A stretch of 64,000 bases of DNA from Lysobacter sp. (GCA_008015835.1 SSGH01000007.1:310001-374000), one strand, 5' to 3'; positions 25,370 to 35,186 are shown, numbered from the stretch's first letter. Translations and numbers: made by a program. Notes: generated by a model from the letters alone, not told the origin.

Positions 25370-26257
25370 TCAGGATTTTCGCTTCGCCCGCGGATGCGCG
25401 CCGTCGTACACCTTCGCGAGGTGCTGGTAATCCAAATGCGTGTAGATCTGGGTGGTGGCGATATCGGCGTGACCGAGCAATTCCTGCACGCCGCGCAGAT
25501 CGCCCGACGACTCCAGCACATGGCTGGCGAAGGAATGCCGCAACAAATGCGGATGCACGCGTTTGAACAGGCCCTGACGCTGCGCGAGTTGGCGCAAGCG
25601 AATTTGCACCGCGCGCGGCGTGATCGGCCCGCCGCCGCGGCCCGGAAAGACCGGCGTTTCGTTGCGGCCCTGCGAATCCTCGCGCCAAGCCTGCAGCGCG
25701 GCGCGCGCATGCGAACCGACCGGCACCGTGCGCTGTTTGCTGCCTTTGCCGAGCACGGTGACGAGGCCTTCGGCGAAATCGAGATCGCGCCACCGGAGCG
25801 CGCACAGTTCGCTCAGGCGCAGACCGGAACTGTAGAACAGCTCCAGCATCGCGCGGTCGCGCAAGCCCAGCGGCGCGTCGGTGGGCAATTCCACCAACTG
25901 CACGGCTTCGTCCACATCCAAGACCTGCGGCAGTTTGCGCGGCGCTTTCGGCGCGCGCAGCCCAGCGGCGGGGCTGGCGGCGATGCGGCCGTGCTTGAGC
26001 AACCACCGATAGAAACTACGGCACGCCGACAACCGCCGCTGCAGGCTTTTCGGCGACAGCCCGCGCCGGTGCTCCGCGGCGACGAACGCGCGCAGTTGTT
26101 CCAGATGCAGCTCGGCCACATCGACGACGCCCTGCCCTTGCGCCCACTGCGTCAACGCCTCCAAATCGCGGCGATACGCATCGAGCGTATGCGCGGACAT
26201 CCGGCGCTCCACCTGCAGATGCGCGAGGAAGTCGTCGATGGGCGACATCGGGCTCAT
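25370..26257 (-). CDS. xerC: tyrosine recombinase XerC
   Basis: A 295-residue tyrosine recombinase resolving chromosome dimers at dif with XerD. It has an N-terminal SAM-like core-binding domain ([19 protein letters not shown]) and a catalytic domain with Arg in [12 protein letters not shown], the [10 protein letters not shown] box, [16 protein letters not shown] and the nucleophilic Tyr. Its start ATG overlaps the stop codon of the upstream membrane-protein gene (ATGA at 26254-26257), so translation is coupled. Position next to dapF, DUF484 and hslV agrees with XerC rather than XerD. Confidence 0.96.
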   Translation of the reverse strand: MSPMSPIDDFLAHLQVERRMSAHTLDAYRRDLEALTQWAQGQGVVDVAELHLEQLRAFVAAEHRRGLSPKSLQRRLSACRSFYRWLLKHGRIAASPAAGLRAPKAPRKLPQVLDVDEAVQLVELPTDAPLGLRDRAMLELFYSSGLRLSELCALRWRDLDFAEGLVTVLGKGSKQRTVPVGSHARAALQAWREDSQGRNETPVFPGRGGGPITPRAVQIRLRQLAQRQGLFKRVHPHLLRHSFASHVLESSGDLRGVQELLGHADIATTQIYTHLDYQHLAKVYDGAHPRAKRKS

Positions 26258-26682
26258 CTTCGCGGCCAAGCCTCGGCGATGCCGAGCCAATGCGTCGCGC
26301 CGAACACGAGGCAAATCGCCGAACTCCACCACCAAAACGCGCGGTCTCGCGGCCGGCGTAGCGCGGCGTAGGCGACGCCGGCCAATCCGCGCAAGGTATA
26401 CACGCTCGCGATGGCGAGCAGCGCCGGCCAAAGCCCTGGCAAGGGCGGAATCGCGCCCGCGCCGGACAGCGCGTACAGCGACCACGCCGACAGCACCACA
26501 ACGATCGGCGCGGTCACCGCCGCGGGCCGCCAGTCGCCGGCCTCGGCGAGCCGCGCCATACGTTCCCCCGCGCCGAAAAACCGATACCACGGCGCGCCGA
26601 ATACGATGCAGCCGACGTGCAGCGACGCGGCCAGCGCACTGAGCGCGGCGGCCGACAGCAACAGCGGATCGACGGGCCGCAT
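26254..26682 (-). CDS. small integral membrane protein
   Basis: A 142-residue protein with four predicted membrane helices (for example [20 protein letters not shown] and [16 protein letters not shown]). Charged loops are short and the tail ends in WPRR. The topology and the [15 protein letters not shown] and [10 protein letters not shown] segments suggest a small conserved uncharacterised family; I cannot name it. It is translationally coupled to xerC and lies 15 bp after the DUF484 stop, so it belongs to the dapF operon. Confidence 0.8.
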   Translation of the reverse strand: MRPVDPLLLSAAALSALAASLHVGCIVFGAPWYRFFGAGERMARLAEAGDWRPAAVTAPIVVVLSAWSLYALSGAGAIPPLPGLWPALLAIASVYTLRGLAGVAYAALRRPRDRAFWWWSSAICLVFGATHWLGIAEAWPRR

Positions 26683-26697
26683 CGTTCGCTTGTCTTC

Positions 26698-27387
26698 TTA
26701 GCCGTCGAAGCGCCGCATCGCCGCCACGAACGCCTCGCCCATCATGCGCAGGAACAGCGTGCCCATGCCGGGATAGAAACGATTGGGTTCGCGACTGCCG
26801 ACGGCGAGAAGACCGAGACCCGACAGCGGCAGCAGGGCCGTGGATTGCACCTCATCGATGCGATCGCCGTAGAGCACCGCATTCTTGTCGGGGTGCAGAC
26901 GGCCGCAGATCGGTTGGCCGTCGCGGATGCAATCGCGGAACGGCGACAGACGTTCGTCCGCTTCGGGCACGATGCGCAGCCATTCGTTCTCGTCCAACCC
27001 CGGCACGGCGGCGAACAGCACGAAACGCACGGCGTCGCCGTCGAAATCCTCGGCCAGCGCGGCGGCCATGGCGCGCGCGGTGTCGGCCGCGTTGGTCTGT
27101 TTCATCAGCGCCAGCGTCAACTGATGCGTGCGCACGGCCAAGCGTTCGTTCTCTTGCGCGTTGCCGAACAAGTCCTGCAGCCGCCGCGACAGTTCGCGGT
27201 TCTTCTCGCGCAGGATGTCGAGCTGATAGCTTGCCAGCGACGCCGCCGACCCCTGCTCGCGCGGCACCACCAAGGTGATCGCGAGATCGGGGAATTGCTG
27301 CAGAAAACTCGGATGCCGTCGCAGCCACGCGGCGACTTCGTGCGCGCCCAGCTTCTCGCCGGACGCTTTGTCGAACGGATCGATCAT
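26698..27387 (-). CDS. DUF484 family protein
   Basis: A 229-residue cytoplasmic protein with the DUF484 layout: N-terminal [18 protein letters not shown], a coiled-coil stretch ([20 protein letters not shown]), and a GAF-like domain ([19 protein letters not shown]). The gene family is nearly always found between dapF and xerC in gammaproteobacteria, as here; its function is not established. Its ATG overlaps the dapF stop codon (ATGA). Confidence 0.93.
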   Translation of the reverse strand: MIDPFDKASGEKLGAHEVAAWLRRHPSFLQQFPDLAITLVVPREQGSAASLASYQLDILREKNRELSRRLQDLFGNAQENERLAVRTHQLTLALMKQTNAADTARAMAAALAEDFDGDAVRFVLFAAVPGLDENEWLRIVPEADERLSPFRDCIRDGQPICGRLHPDKNAVLYGDRIDEVQSTALLPLSGLGLLAVGSREPNRFYPGMGTLFLRMMGEAFVAAMRRFDG

Positions 27388-28274
27388 CGCCACCACTCTC
27401 CCTCGAAAACGAATGCGGCCGGGCCGGCCATCGCGATGGGGGACGCATCGTCGGGCCAGACGATGCGCAACACGCCGCCGGGCAACACCACATCGACATC
27501 GCGATCGATGCGATCGCGGCGCATCAGGATCGCGGCCGCCGCGCAGGCGCCGCTGCCGCAGGCCAGGGTTTCGCCGACGCCGCGCTCGAACACGCGCAGT
27601 TTGATGCGGTCGCGCGCGACGACTTCGGCGAAGCCCACGTTCACCGACTCGGGAAACATGCGATGCCCCTGCAAATACGCGCCGAGCAGCGCGACCGGCG
27701 CGGTCGCGGCTTCGGGCACCTCGATCAGGGCGTGCGGGTTGCCCATCGACACCGCGCCGAAGCGCAGCGGGCGGCCGCCGAACTCCAGCACATAGCCGTC
27801 TTGGGCGTTCTCGAACCCGACCAGCGGGATCGCGTCGAGCGCGAACTCCGGCACGCCCATGGCGATCCGGAACCGATCGCCGCCGAGCGCGTCGACGGCG
27901 TGCGTCCCGCTGGGGCTGTCGAGCGCGAAACGGCCGCCTTCCGGCGGCGGCAGGCCGCGCTGCGCACGGTCGCGCAGCACCCAGGCGGCGACGCAGCGCG
28001 CGCCGTTGCCGCATTGGCGGGCGCTGGACGCGTCGCTGTTCCAGATGCGATAGCTCGCCAGCGCGCCCGCGCTGCGCGGCGATTCGACGGTGAGCAGTTG
28101 ATCGCAGCCGATGCCGGTGTGGCGATCGGTCAAGGCCCGGCACAGCGCGGGCGTGGGCGGCGGCGCGTCGACGGCGCCGTCGCGGCCGCGGCCGCGCAGG
28201 TCGAGCACGACGAAGTCGTTGCCCGCGCCGTGCATCTTGCTGAACCGCAGCGGGGGCTGCGCGGCCGGCGCCAT
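27384..28274 (-). CDS. dapF: diaminopimelate epimerase DapF
   Basis: Converts LL- to meso-diaminopimelate for lysine and peptidoglycan synthesis. The two catalytic cysteines are in [11 protein letters not shown]-like [12 protein letters not shown] and [25 protein letters not shown] is the conserved N-terminus. The product is 296 residues, slightly longer than E. coli DapF because of an insertion rich in Ala/Pro near residue 35. The start lies 4 bp after the lptM stop codon. Confidence 0.97.
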   Translation of the reverse strand: MAPAAQPPLRFSKMHGAGNDFVVLDLRGRGRDGAVDAPPPTPALCRALTDRHTGIGCDQLLTVESPRSAGALASYRIWNSDASSARQCGNGARCVAAWVLRDRAQRGLPPPEGGRFALDSPSGTHAVDALGGDRFRIAMGVPEFALDAIPLVGFENAQDGYVLEFGGRPLRFGAVSMGNPHALIEVPEAATAPVALLGAYLQGHRMFPESVNVGFAEVVARDRIKLRVFERGVGETLACGSGACAAAAILMRRDRIDRDVDVVLPGGVLRIVWPDDASPIAMAGPAAFVFEGEWWR

Positions 28275-28278
28275 GGCG

Positions 28279-28491
28279 TCAGCGGCCGGGCGGCGGCGGG
28301 GACTCGGCGGCCGGCGTCTCCGCGGGCGCGGGCGCATCGGCCGCCGGTTCGACGGGCGTTTCGGCCTTCGCGTCGGGCGCGGGGCGATCCGGTAACACCA
28401 AGGGGCCTTTATTGCCGCAGGCGGCGAGCGCGAACGGCAGGACGAGCGCGAGGCACAGCGACTTCAGGCGCGGCGAGAGGCATCGATTCAT
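28279..28491 (-). CDS. lptM: LptM-like small lipoprotein
   Basis: A 70-residue lipoprotein: signal peptide, then the lipobox LAA-Cys followed by GNKGPLVLP, which matches the hallmark Cys-Gly-x-Lys-Gly-Pro-Leu of LptM (YifL). In E. coli LptM helps mature the LptD translocon. Position directly before dapF is also conserved. The remaining residues are a disordered Pro/Ala/Glu-rich tail ending SPPPPGR. Confidence 0.9.
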   Translation of the reverse strand: MNRCLSPRLKSLCLALVLPFALAACGNKGPLVLPDRPAPDAKAETPVEPAADAPAPAETPAAESPPPPGR

Positions 28492-28556
28492 CGGCGCAGT
28501 GTAGCCGCGCGCCTCGGTCTGGGGAATGCGGCGCGCGCGGACGGCCGAGCCGCCGC

Positions 28557-28970
28557 TCATGCGCGTCGCGGTTCGGGCCGACGCCAGAGCCACAGCGCGA
28601 CGAGGGTCATGGTCGCGGTGCCGGTGGCGGCCATCCAAAGTTTCGGCGCGGTGAGGAACATCACCACGGCGCAGAAGGCCATGCTCACGGTCGCCAACCA
28701 CTTCGAACGGCGGCTCACCGCGCCCTGCTCCTGCCAGTCGCGGATCATCGGGCCGAAGCGGCGGTGCCCCAGCAGCCACGTATGCAAACGCTGCGAACCG
28801 CGCGCGGCCGCGAACGCCGACAGCAGCACGAACGGCACCGTCGGCAGCCCCGGCAGCGCGATGCCGACGATGCCCAGGCCCAAACTCGCGTAGGCCAACA
28901 GCCACCACGCCCAGCGCCAGCGGCGCGACGCCGGTGCGACGGCGGCTTTAGGCGAAGAATCGAGCGTCAT
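28557..28970 (-). CDS. DUF454 (YbaN-like) inner membrane protein
   Basis: A 137-residue protein with three hydrophobic segments and the DUF454 signature: LGIVGIALPGLPTVPFVLLS, followed by AFAAARGSQRLHTWLLGHRR and FGPMIRDWQEQGAVSRRSKW. Function in the family is unknown. It stands alone between lptM and the oligopeptidase gene. Confidence 0.9.
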   Translation of the reverse strand: MTLDSSPKAAVAPASRRWRWAWWLLAYASLGLGIVGIALPGLPTVPFVLLSAFAAARGSQRLHTWLLGHRRFGPMIRDWQEQGAVSRRSKWLATVSMAFCAVVMFLTAPKLWMAATGTATMTLVALWLWRRPEPRRA

Positions 28971-29034
28971 CGGGGCGGTCGGCGTCCTGTCCGGCGCCGC
29001 GACGCATCCGCTCGGAGCGTCGCGGCGCGCGCGC

Positions 29035-31203
29035 TCACTTCGCGACCGGCGCGTCGGCCAAGCCCAGTCGATCGAGCATGAACGCGAACATCTCGGCGCT
29101 TTCGCGATAACGACGGAAGCGGCCCGATTTGCCGCCGTGACCGGCGTCCATGTTCGTGCGGAACACCACCGGCGCCTTCGACACGTTCACGTCGCGCAGC
29201 CGCGCGACGTATTTCGCCGGCTCCCAGTACTGCACCTGCGAATCCCACAGGCCGGTGCCGACGAACATCGCCGGGTACGCCTGCTTGGACAGATTGTCGT
29301 AAGGCGAATACGACAGCATGTAGTCGTAATAGGTTTTCTTTTCCGGGTTGCCCCACTCGTCGTATTCGTTGGTGGTCAGCGGGATGCTGGGGTCGAGCAT
29401 CGTCGTCACCACGTCCACGAACGGCACCTGCGACAGAATGACGCTGTACTTCTCCGGGGCCATATTGGCGATCGCGCCCATCAGCAAGCCGCCGGCGCTG
29501 CCGCCGTAGGCCGCCACGCGATCCTTCGCGGCGTAGCCGCGCGCGACCAAGGCGTCGGTCACATCGACGAAATCGGTGAAGGTATTTTTCTTCCGGAACA
29601 GCTTGCCGTCCTCGTACCACTTGCGGCCCATTTCCTGGCCGCCGCGAATGTGCGCGATGGCATAGACCATGCCGCGATCGAGCAGGCTCACGGTGGTGAG
29701 GCTGAAGTTCGGGTCGGTGGAACTGCCGTAGCTGCCGTAGGCGTACTGCAGCAACGCGGCTTTGCCGTTCTTCTCGAAGCCCTTGCGATAGACCAACGAC
29801 ACCGGAATCTTGGCGCCGTCGCGCGCATCCACCCACAGCCGCTCGGTGACGTAGTTCGAGGCGTCGTAACCGATCACCGGCATTTGCTTGAGCATGCGGC
29901 GCTCGCCGGTGGCGACGTTCAATTCGTAGGTGGTGGACGGCGTGGTCAACGAGGTATAGCTGTAGCGCAGCCAGGTCGTGTCGGGCTCGGCGTTCGTCGA
30001 CAGCGCCATGGAATACGCGGGTTCATCGGCCTTCACGAACTCTTCCTTCGCATCCGCGCCGGCATCGGCCTTGAGCAGACGGATCCGCTCCAGCCCGTCC
30101 GAGCGCTCGGCGATGGCGGTGAAGCCGTCGAACAGTTCGAAGCCATCGATGAACACGTCGTCGCGATGCGGCACCCATTCCTGCCAGGCGTCGCGCGAGG
30201 CGGCGTCGGTCGGCGCGGTCATCAGCTTGAAATTGGCGGCCGGCTTGCCGTCGGCGCCGGGCGCGTTGGTGCGAATCACCCAACGGCCGTCGAGATGATC
30301 GGCGTCGTATTCCACGTCGCGCTGGCGCGGCGCGAACACGGTGAAGGTTTTCGGGTCGGCGGCCGGCGCGCAGCGCATTTCGCTGGAGACGGTGCTTTCG
30401 ACCACGATGCAGATGAAGGCGTCGTCGCGGGTGCGATCCAGGCCCATATAGAAACTATCGTCTTTTTCCTCGTACACCAGTTCGTCGGCCGAGGCGGACG
30501 TGCCCAGCACGTGCTTCTTCACGCGCACGGTGAGCAGCGTGTCCGGATCGTTCTCGACGTAGAACAAGGTCTTGTTGTCGTCGGCCCAGACCACGTTCGG
30601 GGACACGCCGGTCACCCGATCGGGATACAACTCGCCGGTCTCGAGATTCTTGAAGCGAATGGTGTACTGGCGGCGGCCGTTATCGTCTTCGGCATAGGCC
30701 AGCAAACGATTGTCGCGACTGACGTCGAAATCGCCGACGCTGTAGTAGTTCTTGTCCTTGGCCAACGCGTTCACGTCGAGCAGAACCTCTTCGTCCTGAC
30801 CCTGACTGCCGTCGGCGGCGGCCTTGGCGCGCAGGTACACCGGGTAATCCTGGCCGGCCTTGAAGCGGCTGAAGTACCAATAGCCGCGTTCCCGATACGG
30901 CACCGAGTCGTCGTCCTGCTTCACGCGGCCGACGATTTCGTCGTAGACGCGATTCTCCAAGGGCTTGAGCGGCGCCATCACTTGGTCGGCATAGGCGTTC
31001 TCGGCGTTGAGATACGCCAGCATCTCGGGTTTTTTGCGATCGTCGTCGCGCAGCCAGTAGTACTCGTCGTTGCGCACCGCGCCATGCGGCGCTTTGATTT
31101 CGTGCGGTTTCTTGGCGGCGTCGGGGGGCGGGGGAAGATCGGCGGCGAGGCCGGAGAGCGGCAGAGTCATGAGTAGGCCGAGGACAGTGATTCGAAGGGG
31201 CAT
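29035..31203 (-). CDS. exported S9A oligopeptidase (oligopeptidase B-like)
   Basis: A 722-residue serine peptidase with an N-terminal signal peptide (ITVLGLLMTLPLSGLA), a beta-propeller domain and a C-terminal alpha/beta-hydrolase domain. The nucleophile is in AAYGGSAGGLLMGAIANM and the catalytic histidine in NMDAGHGGKSGRF. The propeller start KKPHEIKAPHGAVRNDEYYW matches oligopeptidase B, which cleaves short peptides after Arg or Lys. The signal peptide, absent from E. coli PtrB, places this one in the periplasm. The ATG at 31203 is chosen because it starts the signal peptide. Confidence 0.93.
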   Translation of the reverse strand: MPLRITVLGLLMTLPLSGLAADLPPPPDAAKKPHEIKAPHGAVRNDEYYWLRDDDRKKPEMLAYLNAENAYADQVMAPLKPLENRVYDEIVGRVKQDDDSVPYRERGYWYFSRFKAGQDYPVYLRAKAAADGSQGQDEEVLLDVNALAKDKNYYSVGDFDVSRDNRLLAYAEDDNGRRQYTIRFKNLETGELYPDRVTGVSPNVVWADDNKTLFYVENDPDTLLTVRVKKHVLGTSASADELVYEEKDDSFYMGLDRTRDDAFICIVVESTVSSEMRCAPAADPKTFTVFAPRQRDVEYDADHLDGRWVIRTNAPGADGKPAANFKLMTAPTDAASRDAWQEWVPHRDDVFIDGFELFDGFTAIAERSDGLERIRLLKADAGADAKEEFVKADEPAYSMALSTNAEPDTTWLRYSYTSLTTPSTTYELNVATGERRMLKQMPVIGYDASNYVTERLWVDARDGAKIPVSLVYRKGFEKNGKAALLQYAYGSYGSSTDPNFSLTTVSLLDRGMVYAIAHIRGGQEMGRKWYEDGKLFRKKNTFTDFVDVTDALVARGYAAKDRVAAYGGSAGGLLMGAIANMAPEKYSVILSQVPFVDVVTTMLDPSIPLTTNEYDEWGNPEKKTYYDYMLSYSPYDNLSKQAYPAMFVGTGLWDSQVQYWEPAKYVARLRDVNVSKAPVVFRTNMDAGHGGKSGRFRRYRESAEMFAFMLDRLGLADAPVAK

Positions 31204-31574
31204 CGAGGGTGGGCTCCGCAGAAGGGCGGTCGGCGTCGACGACGTCGGCGCGCAAGAGCGCACAGCATACCGGACGCCGATGGCGACGCCCCAGGTCGTC
31301 GGTCGCCGCGGGCGCACGCGGGATCGCGAAAGGGTCGCGGTCTCGCCCGCTTGGGGCGGCCGCCGATCTCGCCTCGTCGGCCGCTTCGACCCATGGTCAC
31401 GAATCGACTCGGACTCGCTTTCGGTCGCGCTGGCCGAGGCAGCGGCCCGGCCACGTTGTCTCCATCGGGACGAAGTGCGAACCTACGACACGACGCGCAT
31501 CATCGACGGTGCCGACGGCGCGATCCGAGCAACGGGATACCGCCTGGGCACGCACAAGACGCAAGGAAAGCGCC
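31204..31574. other. intergenic region between oligopeptidase and effector genes
   Basis: A 371-bp divergent gap. I see no coding frame with sensible composition, no obvious -35/-10 pair and no strong hairpin. It must carry the promoters of both flanking genes. A clear AAGGAAAG ribosome site lies just before the plus-strand gene. Confidence 0.5.
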
Positions 31575-32765
31575 ATGCCGAAGACCATCAACGTCAGCAT
31601 CAACGAATGGGCGGTGGTGGACCGCGACGCCGGGGCCGAGTTGATGACCACCGACATGATCGACTGCGTCGCGATCGCGATCCGCACCGAAGATCGCATC
31701 GGCCTGACCCATATTTTCGACAAGGCGGGCGATCGCGAAAAATTCCCCGCCTACGTTCCCGGGCTCGATCAATTCATCGGCGCGCTCGGCGACAAGAGCC
31801 AAATTCGCGAAGTGCATATCGTACGCAATCGTTTGGGTGCGGACGAAGAGCCCGACAACGCCCTCGCGCGAGTCCTCGCGCGACATCTGATCGATCGCGG
31901 CCTCGTCGAAGCGGGCGCGATCCGGATGCATGAGGATAGCGGCTGCACGATCTCCCCGAAGCGGTTTTATCTTTCCGAGCACGACAATCCTAAGATTTAC
32001 CGAAGCGCGTTCGCCAATACCGAATTGGAAGGATTTTCGCCCGAGGACACGGAAAATATCAAACCGCGCTTAACGATCGGAAAATTCGAAAACACAGGTT
32101 GCGACGCGCACCCCGCCGAGATCGCTCCGCTTCGATCGACGCAGGGCGAGCCCTTCCGCCACAAAAAGAGCGCACGCTCGGATGGCGAGCCGTTCGAGCG
32201 CAGGCCGACAGAACGACCGTTTTCGACCGAGCCGCAAGCGCGCGAGGTCGACCTCGAACGCCCAGAGCCCGCCAATAACCCCAAAAAGCGCGCGCGCGCC
32301 GCGCTGGAAGATTCGCACGCGAAGGACGGCGGATTGCGCACGAACTTCGACGGAACTCACTCGGAGTCCGGCGAAAAAATCGCCGACCCCGATCTGCCTT
32401 CGGCGAAAAAATCGAAATCGCAAACGGCGCATGCTCGCGAGGCCGACACATCGCTCGGGGACCCGATGCTCGAAGACATTCGGCGCAGGTTACAGGGCCT
32501 ACCGAAATGGCATCAATTCAGCGGCGACATCGACGCAGGGACGCAGGTCGTGTACGCGTTCGCGAAAAAGCAAGGCATCGATTCGCTCACTTCGCTCTTG
32601 CCTGCGCCGAGGGGCAATGAAGCGATCATGATCGAAGGCCTCAACGCAAAGGGCGAAACTGTCGTGCCTCAGGATGCGCTGCGCTGGCGAGAAGTGTCGG
32701 CGCCGACCCAGCCCTCGCCTTCGCCCGACGCCCCGCAGCCGGGCCGACGACATCAGCAGCTTTAA
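31575..32765 (+). CDS. candidate X-T4SS effector: CheD-like Cys/His domain with divergent XVIPCD
   Basis: A 396-residue protein without signal peptide. Residues about 1-135 form a compact domain in which Thr25-x5-Cys31 (TTDMIDCVAIAI) and His46 (GLTHIFDK) recall the Thr-Cys-His catalytic triad of CheD-type glutamine deamidases. Residues about 190-295 are disordered and basic (PKKRAR, AKKSKS). Residues about 296-371 (DPMLEDIRRRLQ ... KKQGID ... GNEAIMIEGLNAKG) resemble a divergent XVIPCD, and the tail PSPSPDAPQPGRRHQQL is Pro/Gln-rich like other X-T4SS effectors. The gene is less G+C-rich than its neighbours and lies next to a second effector gene. The deamidase idea is a hypothesis; no signal or membrane segment suggests an immunity role. 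Confidence 0.65.
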   Translation: MPKTINVSINEWAVVDRDAGAELMTTDMIDCVAIAIRTEDRIGLTHIFDKAGDREKFPAYVPGLDQFIGALGDKSQIREVHIVRNRLGADEEPDNALARVLARHLIDRGLVEAGAIRMHEDSGCTISPKRFYLSEHDNPKIYRSAFANTELEGFSPEDTENIKPRLTIGKFENTGCDAHPAEIAPLRSTQGEPFRHKKSARSDGEPFERRPTERPFSTEPQAREVDLERPEPANNPKKRARAALEDSHAKDGGLRTNFDGTHSESGEKIADPDLPSAKKSKSQTAHAREADTSLGDPMLEDIRRRLQGLPKWHQFSGDIDAGTQVVYAFAKKQGIDSLTSLLPAPRGNEAIMIEGLNAKGETVVPQDALRWREVSAPTQPSPSPDAPQPGRRHQQL

Positions 32766-33109
32766 CGGGCGATGACCTCGACGCTGCGCGTGCGGATCGA
32801 TCGCCGACGCGACAGCGCACGCCGCCTCCCGACGCCCTACGCGGTCCGTCGGATCGCCATCGCACATCGGCGCATTCGGTCCGAACGAAGGCGGTCGAAC
32901 GCCGCGACCGATTGAACACTCTAATCGGGCTGTGGTATCCAGGGCGCGAGGCTTCCGGCCTCGACGGACAACCGAGCATGCGGCCGCCCACGCTTCGCGG
33001 GCCGCGATTCGCGCGAGGTTCTCCGGTTTCATGCAGTCGCGCAACGGACCATGCTCGGACATCGACACGATGCTCCGCCTCGACGCCCTCTTGATTGGAG
33101 GAACAGCAC
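32766..33109. other. intergenic region upstream of the DUF2235 effector
   Basis: A 344-bp gap between two plus-strand effector genes. A weak promoter-like pair, TTGAAC (32912-32917) and TATCCA (32936-32941) with 18 bp between, lies about 170 bp before the second gene, which has a strong GGAGG ribosome site. No small immunity gene with a lipobox could be found here. Confidence 0.4.
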
Positions 33110-35164
33110 ATGCCTTATCAAGCCTCGGACGGCCGCGATCCCGCGGTCGGGATCGAAAACGCCTACACCGCGACCGCCGACGATCTGGCGACTTACGACG
33201 CGGCCCGACAACGGATCGCGGCGATGCGTCCCGATTCGCCTTCCTTCGACATCAAGGACCCGAACCGGTACGTGTTCGTCGCCGCCTTCGACGGGACCGG
33301 CAACGATGCGACGCAAACCCTCGACTCGCGCACGAACGTGCATGCGCTGTACGAGAACTACGACAAATTCATCCACGGCGACGGCCCCGATAAGCCGGGT
33401 TTCAGCCGCATGCACGCCCGCTACATCGAAGGCCCGGGCACGCAAGAGAGCATGCGCCAGAACGTGCCGGACCAAGCCAACGGCAACACCGTGCAGGACC
33501 GCGTGTTCGAGATGTACAAGGACCTGGGCGATCAAGCGCGGCGCTGGAAGCAGGAAAATCCGGATGCGCAGATCAGCGTGGTCACCTTCGGCTTCAGTCG
33601 CGGCGCGGTGGAAGCGGCGGAATTCGCCTCGGTGGTCGGCAAGTACGGCATCCAAGCCGATCTAGGGTACGCCGTGCAGCGGGACGACGACCTGCGCAAC
33701 GCCAGCCAGAGTTGGTCGGACTGGGCGCGCGGACGGCCGCCGACCGTGCAGGACAAAGAATTCCGCGAGTTGTCGGGCGAAATCGTCTCGCCGGGCAAGG
33801 CGCCGATCGCGGCGGTGCTGTTCGATCCGGTGGCGACCGGCGCGGCCGAGCAGCACGATCGCATGCTGCCGAAAAACATCGACACCGCGATCCAGTTCAC
33901 CGCGCTCGACGAGCACCGCGTCACCTTCCCGGTGAACAAGACCGTCACCGACGCGATGGAGAACGCGAATCCCGATCGGTTCGCGAACATCGGCTTGGCC
34001 GGCTGCCATTCCGACATCGGCGGCGGCTACGCCGACGGCAAAGGGCTGGCGCAGATGTCGGGCAATCTGGCGGGTCAGTATTTGAACGATTTGGTCGGCC
34101 ATCGCATCCATCGCGAGGTGCAGCCCGATCCCGACAGCTTGGTGGTGCACGATTCCAACTCGACGTTCTTTCAGCGCATCGGCTACGCGAAAACCGGCTT
34201 CTGGTACGCCGACCGCACGCAGGACACGCCGAGCCTGCAAGGCGTCGACGGCGATGTGCGCGTCGGCCCCGGCATCGACAACAACATCATCGGCAAGAAC
34301 CGCGTCGCGCTCGACTCGGTGCACATGCATCCGGAGACCAGCGTCGACGATGGGCTGCGGCCGAAACAAGGCATTCTCGAATCCCGCCTGCATCCGCGGC
34401 CGGACGACCACCACACGCCGGTGCCGAACGAAACCTTCGTCGGCTTGCACGATCGTTATGAAATCGACCCGACCAAGTTGTTCTTGGAAAGCTCGCAGCG
34501 GGTCTCGACGCTGATGGACCGCAACACCAATCCGACCACCGCGGCGCTGCTGCACGAACGTGCGGACGCCCCCGATGCGCGCCATTCGCGCTTCGGCCTG
34601 GACGAAAGCGCGCAGGGCCGGCTGTCGGCCGCGGTCGCGCTGAGCGCCAAGGAAATGGATATGGACCGCATCGGCGAAGTAGCGCTGAGCCGCGACGGCC
34701 GATCGCTGCTGATCAAGGAAATGAACGACACCCATGCCGACAGCCGCAAAGTCGCGGTCGTCGATATCGACACCGCGCTGCGCACGCCGATGAACGACTC
34801 GCTGCGCGAACTGGATCCCGCGCTCGCGCGTCGGCCCGACAATCCCAAGCCGCAGTCGCTGTACGGCCAGGCGCACGAGTTGCTGCAGCACACCGAGTTG
34901 GGCCGTCAGCATCCGGACCAGTTGGTCGAAGCGGCGTCGCGCGTGGCCTCGCAAGCGCGTCACGACGGCCTGACCGCGATCAGCGGCATCCAACTGGGCA
35001 CCGGCGAAGACGGGCGGCCGACGCTGACCGCGCGCCAGGAGGGCCTCGACGGTCTGAAGCAGACGGCGCCGATGGCGGTCGCGCAGATGTTCCCGAACGC
35101 GCAGGTCGCGCAGCCGCAGCAGGACCGCGAGCCGGAACAGCATCGCGGCCATCATCTCGGCTGA
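33110..35164 (+). CDS. predicted X-T4SS effector with DUF2235 phospholipase-like domain
   Basis: A 684-residue protein. Residues about 50-350 form a DUF2235 alpha/beta-hydrolase domain: AAFDGTGND (60-66), nucleophile elbow GFSRG with Ser163, LFDPVATG (Asp239) and the histidine motif GCHSDIGGGY (His300). Related Tle1-type enzymes are phospholipase toxins. Residues about 480-570 and 575-660 look like two successive XVIPCD-like units (DRIGEVALSRDGRSLLIKEM; LYGQAHELLQH ... HDGLTAISGIQLG). The tail QPQQDREPEQHRGHHLG is Gln/His-rich. No VgrG, Hcp or PAAR gene is near, so secretion by T4SS is preferred over T6SS. No immunity gene is evident next to it. Confidence 0.8.
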   Translation: MPYQASDGRDPAVGIENAYTATADDLATYDAARQRIAAMRPDSPSFDIKDPNRYVFVAAFDGTGNDATQTLDSRTNVHALYENYDKFIHGDGPDKPGFSRMHARYIEGPGTQESMRQNVPDQANGNTVQDRVFEMYKDLGDQARRWKQENPDAQISVVTFGFSRGAVEAAEFASVVGKYGIQADLGYAVQRDDDLRNASQSWSDWARGRPPTVQDKEFRELSGEIVSPGKAPIAAVLFDPVATGAAEQHDRMLPKNIDTAIQFTALDEHRVTFPVNKTVTDAMENANPDRFANIGLAGCHSDIGGGYADGKGLAQMSGNLAGQYLNDLVGHRIHREVQPDPDSLVVHDSNSTFFQRIGYAKTGFWYADRTQDTPSLQGVDGDVRVGPGIDNNIIGKNRVALDSVHMHPETSVDDGLRPKQGILESRLHPRPDDHHTPVPNETFVGLHDRYEIDPTKLFLESSQRVSTLMDRNTNPTTAALLHERADAPDARHSRFGLDESAQGRLSAAVALSAKEMDMDRIGEVALSRDGRSLLIKEMNDTHADSRKVAVVDIDTALRTPMNDSLRELDPALARRPDNPKPQSLYGQAHELLQHTELGRQHPDQLVEAASRVASQARHDGLTAISGIQLGTGEDGRPTLTARQEGLDGLKQTAPMAVAQMFPNAQVAQPQQDREPEQHRGHHLG

Positions 35165-35186
35165 TCCTTCCGCGTCAGCGCGATAC

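Noticed and set aside
33110-35164. Type VI secretion (Tle1) effector
   Set aside because: The DUF2235 domain alone would allow it, but there is no VgrG, Hcp, PAAR or Tap gene nearby, and the C-terminal XVIPCD-like blocks and Gln/His tail point to the type IV system.
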